Below are positions 11,706 through 24,933 of a stretch of 64,000 nt of DNA, piece after piece. Source of the DNA: Suillus spraguei. Taxonomy: Eukaryota; Basidiomycota; Agaricomycetes; Boletales; Suillaceae. A program made the translations under genes and the position numbers. Each line of letters starts with the position of its first letter. Within the stretch, counting starts at the first letter, position 1. Under the pieces are notes generated by a model. The model did no database searches, had not been told where the DNA came from, and saw only the letters and a list, made by a program, of their open reading frames with translations. The stretch spans positions 26,257-90,256 of the forward strand of contig JABCPU010000276.1 of assembly GCA_016800925.1 (NCBI GenBank). Direction: 5' to 3'.

Positions 11706-12820
11706 GTCAGGCTGCTCTCATGTGCCCTAAGCAAAAATTTAAGTATGTCAGAAAACTATACCTGCCAGTAACGATGGACCCTGTCACTCTATTCTCGTCC
11801 CGCGTCCGAGATAAAGGCTCGGGAAGCCTGCACCGCACAATGTTTCTTGATATGGCTACTAATTTGCATGAGCCCGCCTCGGACACTTTAGTTGTAAATT
11901 TATGTTCCACTAGATTCTTGATATGTCGGAACCTACTACGAGTAAGTACTATTAGGGATCCAGTCACTGGGGGCGTCAATGACTCACAGTTCGGGGCCCG
12001 GGTAAACGAGCCGAAGACGCCGAGATAGGAACGAGGGGGAGAGGATAAGAGATGTGGTTCCGAGCGCAAGCCTAAAGAGGTCAATGGGGTGCGACGCGCT
12101 GACGTCGGCCGAGCCTCTGCAATATATGTCAAATAAGTTATGTTTATTTTCATTCTTTACTTACCTGCTATAAAGTCAAGCGCCCGTAGACACGAACATC
12201 TCCGTTCTTGAATAGAAACTGAGATCGTACCTTGTCTTTCTAGCTCCCTCTCTCCCCGTTCACTCGCCTGTCATCGTGACAGCTAACATATGAGATCACA
12301 TTCAAAATTGGCACAAATGTCTGGCTAAACCCTTCGTGCGCACGGAGATTGACGGAGATGAACGGAAGAAAAGTTGAACGTCCATTAATGATTATCGTTT
12401 AAGCGTCGATAAATGGAGTGGAACATTCCATTGATAGCCAGATCATGGGCTGACTGATAGCAATGCTGAATCATGATCGCTGATTGACGCCAGTCTACCA
12501 AATATCAAGTATACGTAGTTTGTTCCATCGTTTGCAAGCTCGCGATCTGAGATCACAGGTGGAGGACAATTTGACACAGTTTGATTGAAAAACTGAGGAT
12601 GAACCACTAGCAGAAGCCATGAGCCTGGAGATCAGAGGCGAGCGGGCAAGCAGAGAGTAAGCTAGATAGAAAATATATGATTTTAGTATCTGGAAGAGAC
12701 AGATGTTTTGACGACGTCAAAAGTCTCCTCGAAATCTACTTGGGGAAACCGAACAACTACTTAAATACTGCAACGAGGCTTGGAATGGAGAAAAAAAAGC
12801 TACAGAGCACGGGACCACTA
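11706..12820. other. Intergenic, no gene recognised
   Basis: Overlapping 102- and 148-codon ORFs on opposite strands at 11.7-12.15 kb show no motif. Nothing else is supported here. Confidence 0.35.
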
Positions 12821-14561
12821 TTAACATTTTGTGTGGTACACACCACGGTCAGTCGATATATGCACGCGCTGTTGGAAAGACATTGAGGTCATGTCAGGTG
12901 CTGCGTCGGAGTCAGCCACGAGCCTGGCGCAATATTCTCGAACGCCAAGGATCAGGCGTGGTCCTAGCACGAACAGCTGTACAATGTCCAAAATCTGAAG
13001 CAAGCCATAGAAAGTCTGAGTTTCTAGGGAATTTTGGTTCTATAAAAATGATAAACCGTTGTTGCATGAAGTTATAAGTGAGTGATTAACATACCGCTGA
13101 GAGTGTTGGAGATAGATTGATGATGAGTTCAAAGCAAGAAACAGCAACAAAGCTACCACGTCGGACACTTCAGTGAAAAAAGGAACAATATCACAATATC
13201 AGCTTACCTTGCAAAGTAAAGCACGTGAGTTTTCATCAACACCGTGAAACAGTCCCCGATAATCCCTCCTGCTGAATGTTGTCGCAGTTCACGAAAGTGT
13301 TTTACTGCAATCCAGACTGCGAGACACAATGCGAGGACTTCCCACACGGTGGCGAGTATCCAAGTAACAGAAATCAGAAGTATACCATCTTTCGCATAGC
13401 TAATCGAGCACTGATAAGTGCCGGAGAGAATGAGTTCCTCTGTTATTCATCGATGAGCCCAGTGCATTTTTTCATCCATGACTAAGCGTACCCCCTGAAG
13501 TATGCATCGTCGTTATTACGATGACCACTCCGTTGAAAATGTTGTCAGCCACGAAGATGACAATGAGAGATATCAGGATTTGTCTGGATTGCTGATACAT
13601 GGCATGTAACCGAGTGATCATAATGACTTAATGCATGTTTCAGTCAATTCAATATCACTGAGGTCTCGTAAGTGCCAAACTCACCCGACAGCATTGGAAA
13701 TACCAAAGTAGTCGTCCAATCCTGTACGAGGTATATAATAAAGCCTGACGAGTCCAGTCAGTGACTAACCTCGGGTAGCACACACTCCAAACGGACTCAC
13801 ATCTGTGGAGGTATGGCGTGGCGGTCATTAGTGAACCAAGAAGTTAGGAAAGAACCACACCCACTCCTACAGGGCACCACGATTAACTGGAAGGGAATAA
13901 TGGGCATCTGTGTAGAAGACTCACTGTATCTGTCAGCGAGATGGTCGGAACGCTGCCTGTATGCCAATGGTCAGAGGAAGCAACGTCAGCGAATGTACTA
14001 AGGAGACATACTCAAGACGGCCAGGCTGGTTATAAGAGATAGACCATTAGCACGACATCGATTGTTTGGCCCTTTTAACATACCTAGCAAATACGATTCC
14101 AAGGTAGCGTACCTAAGATACTTTCAAGTCAGTACAACATGGCAACCGCAACAAACAATCTACGTACACCGAGATACAGAACTGTTATCAGGGACCAACG
14201 TTGCTTCTGGAGTTAAGAGTATTTTCATCTGTGTTCCTCTGAAATAAAACTATACTCACCCAGATCAATTCGACCTACGAAACCATATTCAGCGAGATGG
14301 CTTCTCTGACCGTAGCATTGACATACCTCTTGTCCGAATGTAAGTGCTGAAATACTTGTAAGATATCAGCAGTCCTTTAATATTATCATGCTCACCCCAA
14401 TCATACATCACCCCACAAAGGCGGCAACTGCAAAACCGCAGCCAAGGTTAGAGTGAGTCAGCTTCGACGTTCGACTGCTCCCACGAACCTACAAAATAGC
14501 TGGCAAAATGATATGCGGCGATGGACGGCCACCAAGTGGGATCATTTGAGACTAAGGTCAT
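12821..14561 (-). pseudogene. DUF6533-like multi-pass membrane protein, copy B (decayed)
   Basis: Begins with an ATG at 14,561 (MTLVSNDPTWWPSIAAYHF), matching copy C in position and sequence. It contains the split GQEVELIW micro-exons near 14,340-14,290 and ends with a C-terminal exon (LGVREYCARLVADSDAA) at 12,821-13,003. The second exon has one base fewer than copy C near YDW, which shifts the frame. The terminal stop is read through for a few codons compared with copies A and C. The central helices are hard to join. Same orientation as copy C. The decay call rests on comparison with copy C. Confidence 0.55.
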
Positions 14562-15757
14562 ATTAGGAGAGACTCCAATGGGTGTGGGTGAGAGGCGAAC
14601 TTCAAGTTAGTAGACGTATAACAATGAAATTCGCATTATATAGTATTCGTAGGCTGCTATTCAATGCTTGGGTGGCCAAATGAGATCAAGAGGTGACATA
14701 ATATCTGTGCACTCCACGCAGCTCGCTTGATGAACGTATCAGATGCAATGAGTTGTTGTATTCCACATGGGGACTCGGAAAATTGACATGCTTTCAAGTT
14801 GTTCCAGCCCTGTATAGACTCCGGTGCTCGGATCTGGGTTTGCGTGGTGTAACCAGAGAGGTTGGGTTGTGCCTATAGTGTTAACTTGGCAAGCAGACAA
14901 GCACGAGGTTCAGAAGTACAACATCTTGTTAACATATGCATGAGAAGCTTGGGCTACACACCTATTACTCGTACACTATTGAAGAGCTCAGTAGTTGTTA
15001 GGAAACAATAATAGTACCGAGGTGTTGACATGAGACACAATGACTCGGATGTGAACGATAAAATAGCTAGAGGAGTGACACGATGCGGTGCGAGATGTCA
15101 AGATGCGGTGCGAGATGCTGAGAAACGAGTGGAACGTATCAAGAACGTATGTGACCTGGTCAATTCTAAAATGAAATTGTCAATATTCTGACCCATGACT
15201 CGACAATAGCCGCATGCACCGGACTTGCCATAATATCACACTACCCATGTAGGTAGTGACGGTTGATTTGCCAGATTCTGCTCAGTCAGAATTCCAATCT
15301 CCAAGCAAAAAAAGCAACTCCGAAGTAAAATTACTATTTGGCCTCTTGAATTTTTTATTTTGAATGATGAGTTGTTGTGTAGTAATTGAATGATTAGTTC
15401 TTGCGCAGTCAAGTTTTGTCCAGCGTGTCCCGTCATACGCCGTGTCCTTTGGTGGTAGTGAAAGTAGAATTCATTGAAACTCGAGTCACAGGCAAGTCGA
15501 AGTCGGATCGAGTGTGGGTACAAGTACTACTCCTCGAGGAATAAGACTATCACCGTGGACGTGCACTGGTGACCTGCAGTAAGTCAACATGCAGCCTACA
15601 CAGATTATGAATTACATAATCATGTGTTCATTCCATAATTAGGAGCAAACCAAGTTTAGGTTTCAGAGATTGCATAGCAAACGGGTCGACGGGTATCCCA
15701 AGGCATGTCCCGGGCTATTACAGCCTGGTTCGCAGTTCCTTCTCCAATGCAACGGCC
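14562..15757. other. Intergenic, RhoGEF promoter side
   Basis: No gene recognised; a 95-codon minus ORF at 15,236-15,523 has no motif. A 16-base word (GATGCGGTGCGAGATG) is repeated twice within 40 bases near 15,085-15,120. The last ~60 bp before the RhoGEF ATG recur at 20.7 kb. Confidence 0.4.
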
Positions 15758-18700
15758 ATGACACCAAGAGTTTCGTTTCCAAGCACTGATTCTACTAATC
15801 TTCCAGCTGCTCCAATTACTCATCTTCCATTCCGACGAATCTCACTACCAAGCGTACCGAGCTCGAGCCTCTTATCCGCCCAATACCGCCAATCTGTTGC
15901 CAGTTTTTCTTCATTTGATTCTCTTCCCGAGGAGCCGACCGTCAGACGACCTAAACGTCGTTCACTTAACCGCAAACCTTCCAGGACACCTACACCGGCA
16001 GATACAGCACGAGAGGCAAAACGAACAAAGGTAATAAGAGAATTTTGGGATACAGAAAGAAGTTATGTGCAGGGACTGGATCTCGTGCATGATGTGAGTA
16101 TTAATGACCTAGATTTGGAGTGAACTGACTTCCTGCGCAGCACTTTTTGACACCGATAATAGCGTCGCTCGACAGCCCTCGCCCGCTCCTTACACGCACG
16201 GAATTGACTACCGTTTTCTCGAATTTTATTGACATTTGGAACTTTCATCATGCATTCTTCAGTGCGCTGACTGCGTTGCTGTATCCTTCTATGTCTCACC
16301 TTGACGTCTCACACCCGCCTCAAAATCCTAACCCAGCACCCCTTTCAGCACTCCTTCTCTCGCATTTTCCTTACTTATCTCTTTACACCCCATTTATAAC
16401 TGCATTCCCAAGTTCTATATCCTTCATTTCCCATCCACCTGCGCCATTTGCCACATTCCTACGAACCCAAGAGCGCGATCCGCGCTGCGGGCAGCTGAAA
16501 CTCGCGGATTGGCTCTTGAGCATCGTACAAAGGTGCCCAAGGTATGTGTTACTGCTCAGAGAATTGATAAATGTAGAAAGAAAAGAAAAGGAAGGAGAGG
16601 GAGAGTGGGATAGATTGGGAAAGGTCCTTACCCTTGTTGAGAAAGGTGAGTCTTCTTTATTCGTCCGTGTCCCGAAATTAAACGACAGCCAGTAACATCA
16701 TCTCTCAATGCATCCCTTCACGCGCATGCGCACACACTTGCGCTCCTCGCATTGCAACGCGCTACCATCGGCCTCCCGCCTACCCTACACTTCGTCCAGC
16801 CAGGCCGCACCTTAATCTTCCGCACTCCTCTCGTGATAGACTCTGGGGGTGTAGCCATAGAAGGCCCAGCTATAATGAGAGGCAGGCGAGATCGCATATG
16901 CGAATTTCTGTTATTCGACGACATATTGGTATGGTTAGACATCGACCCGTCCACTCTGCGCGATTCCCACTGGTTCACTCTCGCCGCAGAGGCTACCGCT
17001 AGTGACGAGCGGCATACATACACATATAAGAGCCATCTCTCCCTCGTCGATATCGAGGCGGTGCTTGATCCATCCATCACCCACCCCGACTGGAAGTGTT
17101 GAGCCCTGGTGGCTCATTCGCGGTATATGCGGTCCCGTCGCAGCCCGCATCGCCGAGACGCCTTTCTTCCTCTGCTTCGGAATCTGCATTGGCCACTCGT
17201 CGTACAACTCCCTTGACCTCAGCATCGAACGATACTACACTACATACTTTTCTTCATCTTTTACGCCAGGCCCGATCTGCGCTCCTAGCGCGCGATCCGT
17301 CAGTTGCCCTCAGGGGTGTTAGGATGCGTGGGGTATTGTGGGCGGAAGCGTACGAGCCTCAGGACGATGAACGTGTGTCGCAGATCCAAGAACCAGGAGA
17401 GCCTGCTCCGGACACCCAGCAGCAGAAGCTCTCTGATTCAGAATCTCATCAAGCATCAGGTATAACAACTTCAAATCACATAGAAGGGCTCCTTCCCTCG
17501 GCCCGACCCCAACGCACACCCTTGCCCTTCCTACCCCCGGTCTGGGTCCCAGACACAAAGACAGACGCATGTATGCGGTGTGCACGCCCATTTGGGTTTG
17601 TGAGGTTTACAGTGCCTCTATCGATATCTATGTCTTTCTCTTTGCCGTTGTTTCCCTCGTTTGAGTGGGCGAGCGCGAGTCAAGATCAAGGGGGGAAGGG
17701 TACAGACGAAGAAGGATTAGGCAAGGGCGGCGAGGGCAGTGCACAGGAAGGCGGGAGTAGTGGGGGAGAAGGAGGAGTTGGGGGTGGTGAAGGGATGTGG
17801 AGAAGACGGCATCATTGTAGGCTTTGTGGGAAGGTCGTGTGTGCTGAGTGTTCTGGACGGGTAAGTCTTGCATTTTATTCGGTCGTGTTTCTCTGTTCTC
17901 TGTCGTTCATTCGCTTTTCTCGCTATTCTTGATCCTTTGGTTTTCTCAACTTCTCCCAGTGCAAACTAACACTCAAGCCCAGACATTCTACATCACTGAC
18001 CCATCCACCCAATCCCCTTCTGGCAAAAACATCAAAGCGAAACCCGCACGCGCATGCAACGAGTGCTACGAGGCTGCCTTCCCTCTCGTCCATCCCACCG
18101 GTGGTTCTAGCACTCCATCCACTTTATCAGCAAATCCGTCTTCACATCACATCGGTCCATCCCCAACCCTTTTCGGTATCCCAGCCTGGCTCTCGACCCC
18201 TGTGCCCACTGAGGGGAGTAGTGGAGCTGATGCGTTGATGGCGATGACATTGAGCCCTAGTAGGGGTCGGATTGCGTTAGGTGCGTCGAGGAGAAGATTG
18301 AATTCCAGTGCGAGTAAGGGAGGAGTGGAGGGAAATGTTGGTATGAGTGCCAATCCGTCGTATGCTGGTCATACATCTGGAAGCCCAGGACTATCCAAAC
18401 GCGAGCTCAGCCCAAGTTCAAGCAAGCGCGAGTTCACACCTAGTCCTGTCCGTCATCTCCCGCGGATCTCATTAGCTGATGGCAATTCCCCCCCATTGTC
18501 TCCTACCAGGCTCTCTCCTTCTTCCTCCCGATTTACTGCTCAAGACAGCATATACGAAGACGAAGATACAGACTCGCCAACTGTGCGCGTGCGTGATCAG
18601 GACTCTTACGTCAATCTCACTTTAGACCAAGACTCTCGACACCAAGAAACTACACCAACTCTCCGGGCTCCTATATCTCGCCCCATCCGCATCCGCCACT

Positions 18701-19304
18701 CCGTGCGCGCGCGCCCACGGAGCTACCACGATATATTGGAGGATTTCGAGGTTCATGCGAGGGGCGGGAGCATGGCTAGTTCTGTGGCGACTTCATTGGG
18801 GGCTGTGGCTGAGGAACGAGCGTCGAGGATAGATGATCGGGGGTACATGGGGGTGTGCACGTGGGAGGGGATGTGCACCACAACGAAGGGGAGGAGATTC
18901 GTGATGGGCTCCATGAAGAGGAAGTTCACGACGGGATACGCCCAGGACAACCCCACGAAAAGAGAGAAGATACAGCCAGGAAGAAGAAACGGTTCTCATT
19001 ACCTGCGGTAGCGGTGCAGACGGTGCCTGTAGTAGCACGCTCTGCTCCTGATTCGCACAGTGGATGGGGGAGGCGGTTTTCGCTTGTGCTTAGTGCGCGA
19101 ACAAGGGGAAGGAGTGGAGAAAGTGAGAGTGACGGGAGCATGCGCTCTTCTTTGTTATCTTCTCGGGATAATCAAAGCGTACGTTCGCCCTCTCGGGGGG
19201 ATAAGGTTGGGAAAGGTGGTAGGGAGAGCTTTGCGACGAGGGCGTTGATAGATGTGTTAAGAGGGAGGCGGGGGAAAGAACGAGTGAGCAAAGGGGGTAG
19301 TTGA
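15758..19304 (+). CDS. Rho guanine nucleotide exchange factor with DH, PH and FYVE-type zinc finger
   Basis: Clear introns are 16,094-16,140, 16,646-16,692 and 17,861-17,982; total about 1,070 residues. The N-terminus is Ser/Pro-rich and precedes a DH domain that starts at REFWDTERSYVQGLDLV. The PH domain includes IMRGRRDRICEFLLFDD. A FYVE-like finger follows: CMRC...RRHHCRLCGKVVCAECSGR, split by intron, then KPARACNECYEAAF. A long Ser/Pro and charged tail ends near RGRRGKERVSKGG. Such proteins activate Rho/Cdc42 GTPases at phosphoinositide membranes. Oddities are a ~75-residue Gly-rich insertion between the first Cys pair and RRHHC, a frame change near 17,096 inside the PH end (62-base intron or real frameshift), and a second frame change between 18,840 and 18,970 with unresolved splice sites. 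Fragments of this gene recur at 20.7 and 37.8 kb. Confidence 0.8.
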
Positions 19305-19985
19305 TCGAGGACATACGCATTTGTAAATCTTATGGCATTGAACGCAGTTGGCTTGGATTCACATATGTAGTGATACCTAATACATCATATATTCTAAGTA
19401 TTCGTACTACTCTTTCGTGTCCTCTACGACTTCGTGTTGGGCTGAGTCATCATGATTCCATTACCCGTCATTTATCGAATGATACCCAGCTACTAAGAAA
19501 ATCATGCACATGGTAGAGCTCGCCGGAACTGCGATGCTTGGCTGTTATACATGCATGCATTACTGTGACACATTATTCAATCACTGGGTAGCTAGACTTA
19601 CATAAAAAAAAATCAAATATACTCCTGAAGAGCGCTCAGCTCTCACGCTCCTACTATGATACGCGATCAGTTTTACTCGACTCGTCGGAACCGATGAGTG
19701 CAGCTGATTTTTTAATGATGGCCAAATAAAATCTTTGAATTCAATTTGACGTCTACACAGCACCAATCGTACAGAGATACTTCCCCGGGGTAGCGACCGA
19801 AAGATGATGGCATGGTGGTATGCATCATGATGTGGTCATTACTGTACTGCACGTCACAAATCACACAAGGGTTCTGCTGATGGGCCCGCTGTACACAACC
19901 ACTAGGTTAATAGCGCTTTGCAGTATGTTCAACAGATGAGTTTTTACCTTCGTTCTGCGTTTGCAGGACTTTCGAAATGAACCTT
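19305..19985. other. 3' flank of RhoGEF, no gene recognised
   Basis: The first ~270 bp match the 3' flank of the RhoGEF fragment at 38.64-38.89 kb, so the duplication reached past the stop codon. Nothing else is seen. Confidence 0.4.
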
Positions 19986-20270
19986 GTCCAAATCGTGAGC
20001 CAACCTCCATCACTCATCAGGGCCTCATTGATTAGGTTTCCCTTTGGACCCCTACTAGTCGGCTCCTCTGGACGATCTTCGGCCAGACCGTGGTCATAGG
20101 TTTTACTTGGGGCTTCACTGGAGAAATCTTGCTTACAGATGTTCTCCCACTACCTGATCATATTGTACATCTGATCGTAGAATATCCGACCGTGCTGACT
20201 TTGATAGTTATGTTGATCTTAACAATCTTGTCGATCATTACTTCACCGTGCGTCTTCCTCAGACTTTAAC
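19986..20270 (+). pseudogene. Fragment of the 10.2-11.7 kb membrane protein family
   Basis: One exon-like stretch reads GFTWGFTGEILLTDVLPLPD followed by a helix with VEYPTVLTLIV. It is nearly the same as the 5' part of the minus-strand pseudogene at 11.5-11.7 kb. It stops abruptly and no rest of the gene follows. Confidence 0.6.
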
Positions 20271-20689
20271 GGCTCATTCAAAACAACAGCGCCTGTCAAC
20301 TTACATAGTACCTCTCAAATGGCCAAGCACGCACTATCTATCACCCAAAAAAAGCGGCTCACATGTGTGGAGCGAGAGAAGCTGATTCAAGTTAGTACAT
20401 GCTAATTATGTGCTGTAGCCTGTATCTTATCGGTGTTGCGTGTACCTTTTTGGGCGACCCAAATGACGGTGGATGCACCTAGGACCAAAGTTTCGTTGTA
20501 CGATAAGGTCTTGCCCGATGTTCTTGAAAATTTGATACAAGGAAGATTAACTAGTTACAAACAAGAGCGATTTACTTGTTGTGTTGTGGTAAACCTTCTT
20601 GCTCAAATGACCTGTAATCATTGGGAAAGTTCATCACTAAATGTACACTAACTTTCAGAAGACCGGCAGAACACTAGTAAGTACTAGTG

Positions 20690-21290
20690 ACTAGTGGCCC
20701 GTGTCCCAAAGCGTGTCCGAAGCTATTCCAGCCTGGTTCGCGGTTCCTTCTCCAATGTAACGGCCATGACTGAAAAGTTTCATTTCATGATCTTTGAGGT
20801 TTACACTGGCGTGCCATTCGTGCGGAGAGAAAACAACTTGATTTGACTTGAATGGATGTATTACGTTTGTACATGGGTGTGATTAAGTGGGAGAATTCGG
20901 GAGGAAGTTTTTAGGCGAAGGTGCCTACCGCCCCCGCCAGCCTCGAAGGGCCTTCAAGTAGCCTAAGAGAAAGAGGTGAGCTGCGAGGGCGGATCGCCTT
21001 GCTGTTAGATTTGCCCTTTCAAGGCCCCACGAAAGTTTCAGGACATGGTTTGGGTGTTAGCGAGGTGCTGAATCGCGCAATCGTGTGACGGAAGAAGGAA
21101 AGGAAGGTGGAGGAAAAGAAACGCTATGTGAACGGTCGCGGCAGAAGTGTGAAGAAACTACATAACTCTAACTATTTCCTCCGCTCGTACCTGAGTCGCT
21201 ACGTAATAGGGAGGCGACTTCTGCACCAATCGCTCATTTTCCATTCCAATAAATCTCACTACCAAGCGTACCGAACTCGCGTCTCGACAG
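20690..21290 (+). pseudogene. 5' fragment of the RhoGEF gene, with insertion
   Basis: Positions 20,695-20,790 match the RhoGEF promoter and start codon region (15,695-15,775, shared TTCCTTCTCCAATG and ATG). Positions ~21,215-21,285 match codons around 15,800-15,865 (CACTACCAAGCGTACCGA). About 425 bp of unrelated sequence lies between. The frame is lost soon after the ATG. It is a dead partial duplicate. Confidence 0.65.
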
Positions 21291-21623
21291 TTTTTGGTCA
21301 GTCTGTGTAAGCGCGCTGGCTTACTAGAGTTCCCATAGATGATCTACATAAATACTGTCCGCGATACTGAAACACGAGCTTCCAGTATCACTGCCTTATG
21401 GCGTCACAGTGAAAGCGAACGGTAGGCTTGACTAAGTTATAGTCTGTCAAGGATCTATATCACCTTTCTTACCTCGTACGTGACAACACTTGTGCCCTGG
21501 ACTGTGGATCTGTTATCTGTGAGTCCCTCGTCCAGGCGCTGGCCGCTTACTATTCCATAATTAGGGCGTAAACAAAACATAGGCTTTCATAGCCTTCAGT
21601 TGTTTGATACTACTGCGCACAGA

Positions 21624-22493
21624 ATGGCTGACATCGCGACTCCTGAGTTTCTCAGCGAACTGCAGTCTTTGTATCCCACACCAGCAAAATATGTTGACGG
21701 TGATTGGTTCCTCGCTGCCAGTATAGCGTTCAGCTCGAGCAATTGCCCCGAAGGCATCCCATACATACTTCGTTATGCTCTCGACGATCTCGACAAAATT
21801 CCCGACACCTCGGATGGAGATCGCAGATTGCTCGTGCGGAAGATAAACGATGGGATCTTCAAGTCTGGCTTGATCTCTGGTTATCTCAAAGTTAATGTCA
21901 TGGCATCCTCATTGACGCTGGTGATCTTACAAATTGCTCGCTATCTCTAGGTCTACAATGCCCTTGTGTTGCTATATGAAGCCACCCCCGAAGAGCTACG
22001 AGGCACTGAGCCTCTGCGGTCAGTGTGCGAGTTATCTTGATTCCTCTCTTCCTCACTTGCTGTATGATAGCGACTTTACTCGATCGAAAGAGGAAGTTGC
22101 TGCTGCTGGTCAGGCGTGTTTTGATGTAACATACGGTGATACAGCAGCAAAAGTTCAGCCCATACTTCAATCCGCTTACCCAGATCTCGGTATGTCTACA
22201 TAGACATACTTCCAATCAGTTCCTGAATTTGGATACCCACAGAACATCTTACGATAAAATTTGGGTACGGGTATGTGTGCGCCTTCATGGAAGTGACTTC
22301 AGCCAAGGAGACGTCATTCGCCATGATTGCCGCTCTGATCCCGAATGACACACCTCGTCAGGCTGAATGGCACTTGCCTGGAGCTGTTCGCAATGGTGCA
22401 ACGGTCGAGGAGGTCAGAGCTGTACGAGAGATCGCACTGAAAATCGCGATCAAGACGGGCATCCCTTTAAAACATGAGGTTCCCAACATTTGA
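21624..22493 (+). CDS. AhpD-like / carboxymuconolactone-decarboxylase-like protein
   Basis: Four exons (introns near 21,890, 22,022 and 22,193, all GT-AG) give about 230 residues. It starts MADIATPEFLSELQSLYPTP. The C-terminal block NDTPRQAEWHLPGAVRNGAT followed by VEEVRAVREIALKIA is the helix-turn typical of the AhpD-like superfamily, which includes fungal peroxisomal Pxp2-like proteins. The CxxC redox pair of true AhpD is not visible, so a peroxidase-partner role is doubtful. The start was chosen as the first ATG in the open frame. Intergenic sequence upstream (~21,550) resembles the RhoGEF upstream region near 15,630. Function in this fungus is unknown. Confidence 0.75.
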
Positions 22494-22766
22494 CACAGTC
22501 TACTACGTAAAGGTGTATCTTAATGCGATCAAGATGAAGTTGTATACATCGTTGTATTCAAGCCAGTGGCAGTAGATTGTTCCCGTACGAAATTGAGCAT
22601 TTATTATCAGGTATATTTTCACTATACGCGCTCAGTGAATCTCGTCTGGAAGAATGTGATTGCAACTCCTAAAGGCAGTAAAGAGTACGTCATCATTAGT
22701 CGTTCGCGATTCGCGTAGATATATGCATGAGCATATCATATTCCATGCTTTTAACTCCTTGCCTAA

Positions 22767-23518
22767 CTAATATCCCATCCCGACAGGGAACTTCCCTGTT
22801 TCAAATTGATGAGATCCAACTTCTCGGTAAAATGCACGAGTATGTGCTCTACCTATGTCACTTTCGGTGATGATCTTGAGCGTTGTGAGTTGCGGAGAGA
22901 TGCATGCATCTGCGATAGTATAATGATCTCCAACCGCGAAATCTCCACCCTCCTCCAGAAGTTCTCGAATAAATTCAATCCCCTTTAGGATATTGTCATA
23001 TGGCTCGTTCCCTCGATGTGTTTAGTAGTTGCATCAGTAAAGAAATGGACTTTGGCCCACGAAAACCATCCTTTGGCAGGAGGCCAGAGTCTGGATAGAG
23101 ATCTGCCAAGATCTCAAGGATGACATTCGATTCTGTGAGTTTAGCGGACAGGGACGAAGGATCATCGGGCTCGACACTGGGTCCTCTCACAGCGGGTACC
23201 TATAATTATAATGTCACACTCGTGTACAACGGACGCAGAATTTTTTTCATACATACCTTACCGGTGGGGTTCACTTTACTGGTGAACTACTCTGGTTTAT
23301 TTAGGAAATTAACTTGGTAGGCTCTGTAGGGTGTATTGGCTTCAGTAAGGGCCAGTTTAATCTGTCACTTTGCGTCAGAGACTCGTGAGATCGTGTCAAC
23401 AGTCATTTCACCTTCAGGCTATAGGGTGAGAGCTGTAGAGTTCACGGTCAGACAACTTTTCTACTTCACTCTCCATCATTCTCGCCTTGTGAAGATGCAA
23501 AGTCAGCTGTTCGGGCAT
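22767..23518 (-). pseudogene. Glutathione S-transferase pseudogene
   Basis: The minus strand begins MPEQLTLHLHKA and continues with KLALTEANTPYRAYQVNFLN. In the middle it has VNPTGK|VPAVRGPSVEP joined by an intron, then LTESNVILEILADLYPDSGL, the GST N-terminal glutathione-site block. The C-terminal half shows IRELLEEGGDFAVGDHYTIA and ends at 22,767. It is dead. The codon after NKPE is TAG (23,287-23,289) where the family has tryptophan, and two further frame shifts separate LLPKD, AKVHFFTDATTKH and DNILKGIEF. Confidence 0.75.
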
Positions 23519-24300
23519 GACGATTTGGGTAATAGCACTTCAACCAATGAACGCGTAGGTTTATATCTAACACAAGCAGAACTTTAGACCCGGCATCGGT
23601 CGTGATTGCATCACTGCTTGGTGAGCTGATATTGGGTACTGCTAGAGTTATTCCTAATCAGGGAGGGTTGCTATGTGGGAATGAATGTTACTAATTAACA
23701 AACTAGTCTGAAGACAACCATAATACCCCGATATCTTGGTGAATGAATCAGTTGCTGACTGAGATTTATCTGCTGGTCCACGCCGCACGGCATATATCAA
23801 CATTGGGAATTTCATCAACAACTGAGCTCACTAAGAAAATTCCACGTCACGGAGCGAGTATATTAGTATACTAGCGTCCCAGGAGAAGGCGGTAAAATGC
23901 CAGTGTTCGGCATCTGCCATTTGCTGACAGACGTATCATCAGATTCATCACCTCGATGAAGGTTTCAACTCCGTCTGCATCCCTGTAAGTATACTTTAAA
24001 TGGTGGAGCCTGGTCGGTTATAGCCTGACACTTACCAGTATTCATCGAAGAATTGAGCCTTGGCCCTTCACGGCCCACCCATTTGAAGGGATGACCGTGA
24101 CAGTCAAATTGATTGTTTGCAGTGGCACAAGCAATACCAAGCGTTGGTGAAGGAGCCAGCAAAAGAAAGATCTATGATGTTGGGAATGGAGAAAAAGTGC
24201 TCGCTGCCCACATATCCAGATTCATCTCTGGAAATTTTGTGGTACCATGACGAGAATTATGTAACACGAGGGTTCAAGAAGGATAACAACACCTAGACTC
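23519..24300. other. Intergenic, no gene recognised
   Basis: Only motif-free short ORFs. Confidence 0.35.
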
Positions 24301-24612
24301 GTGATCAGTCCCTCTATGAAGCAAACCTCGGTCTGTATTCAAGATGCGAGGATTATGTATGATGACTTCAATCGTTCATTCCGGACTCTGGTTTCGTGGA
24401 TATCACAACAAGTACGACTTTTCCACGACTATCACGGCGTGAGCGCATCAAATCTGCTAGTATCCAAGATTCTCCGAGACGGGCACATATCCATCCTTGA
24501 CTTTGGGTGTACAATCCTTGATCATTCACAGCTAGGTTTCGCCGTTAATCGTGACCGAATATACTACTCTTCGAAGGAAGAGAAGGAAAAAGGACCAGTC
24601 CTCGTCAAGTAA
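24301..24612 (+). pseudogene. Possible protein-kinase-like fragment
   Basis: A 103-codon ORF contains FHDYHGVSASNLLVS followed by GHISILDFGCTILDHS. This resembles a catalytic loop plus a DFG segment, but the catalytic HRD/HxD-N spacing is degenerate. There is no N-lobe and no C-lobe. At best a remnant; it may also be chance. Confidence 0.25.
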
Positions 24613-24933
24613 GCTCTCACTTTCACCTCCGTTTTGATTTACAAATTTTATACTTTCGGACGATGTGTCACTTGTAGTCCGCGTGAACACGCGAGTATTC
24701 AAAGAATCTGATGTGGTCTTTCTAGATGGTCTTTTTAATTGTCTCTGTCTGCCTCCGAACAAGTGGACTGCACGATCTTTTTCTATTGAATAGAACTGGG
24801 AGAGGAGAACCCAGGAAGTTTATAAATTACTCATTCTCGAACTATGTGTTGCCTTTGGTATCTATCTGGTACGATTTCCTTCTTACATAAATATTTTCTA
24901 TAGGTCCGTTCTGACGGTCAATCAGACTCAATC

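Noticed and set aside
11707..12153. 148-codon minus ORF and its 102-codon plus-strand shadow
   Set aside because: No domain, composition unlike the genes here, and no splice-consistent extension to the neighbouring membrane protein pseudogene.
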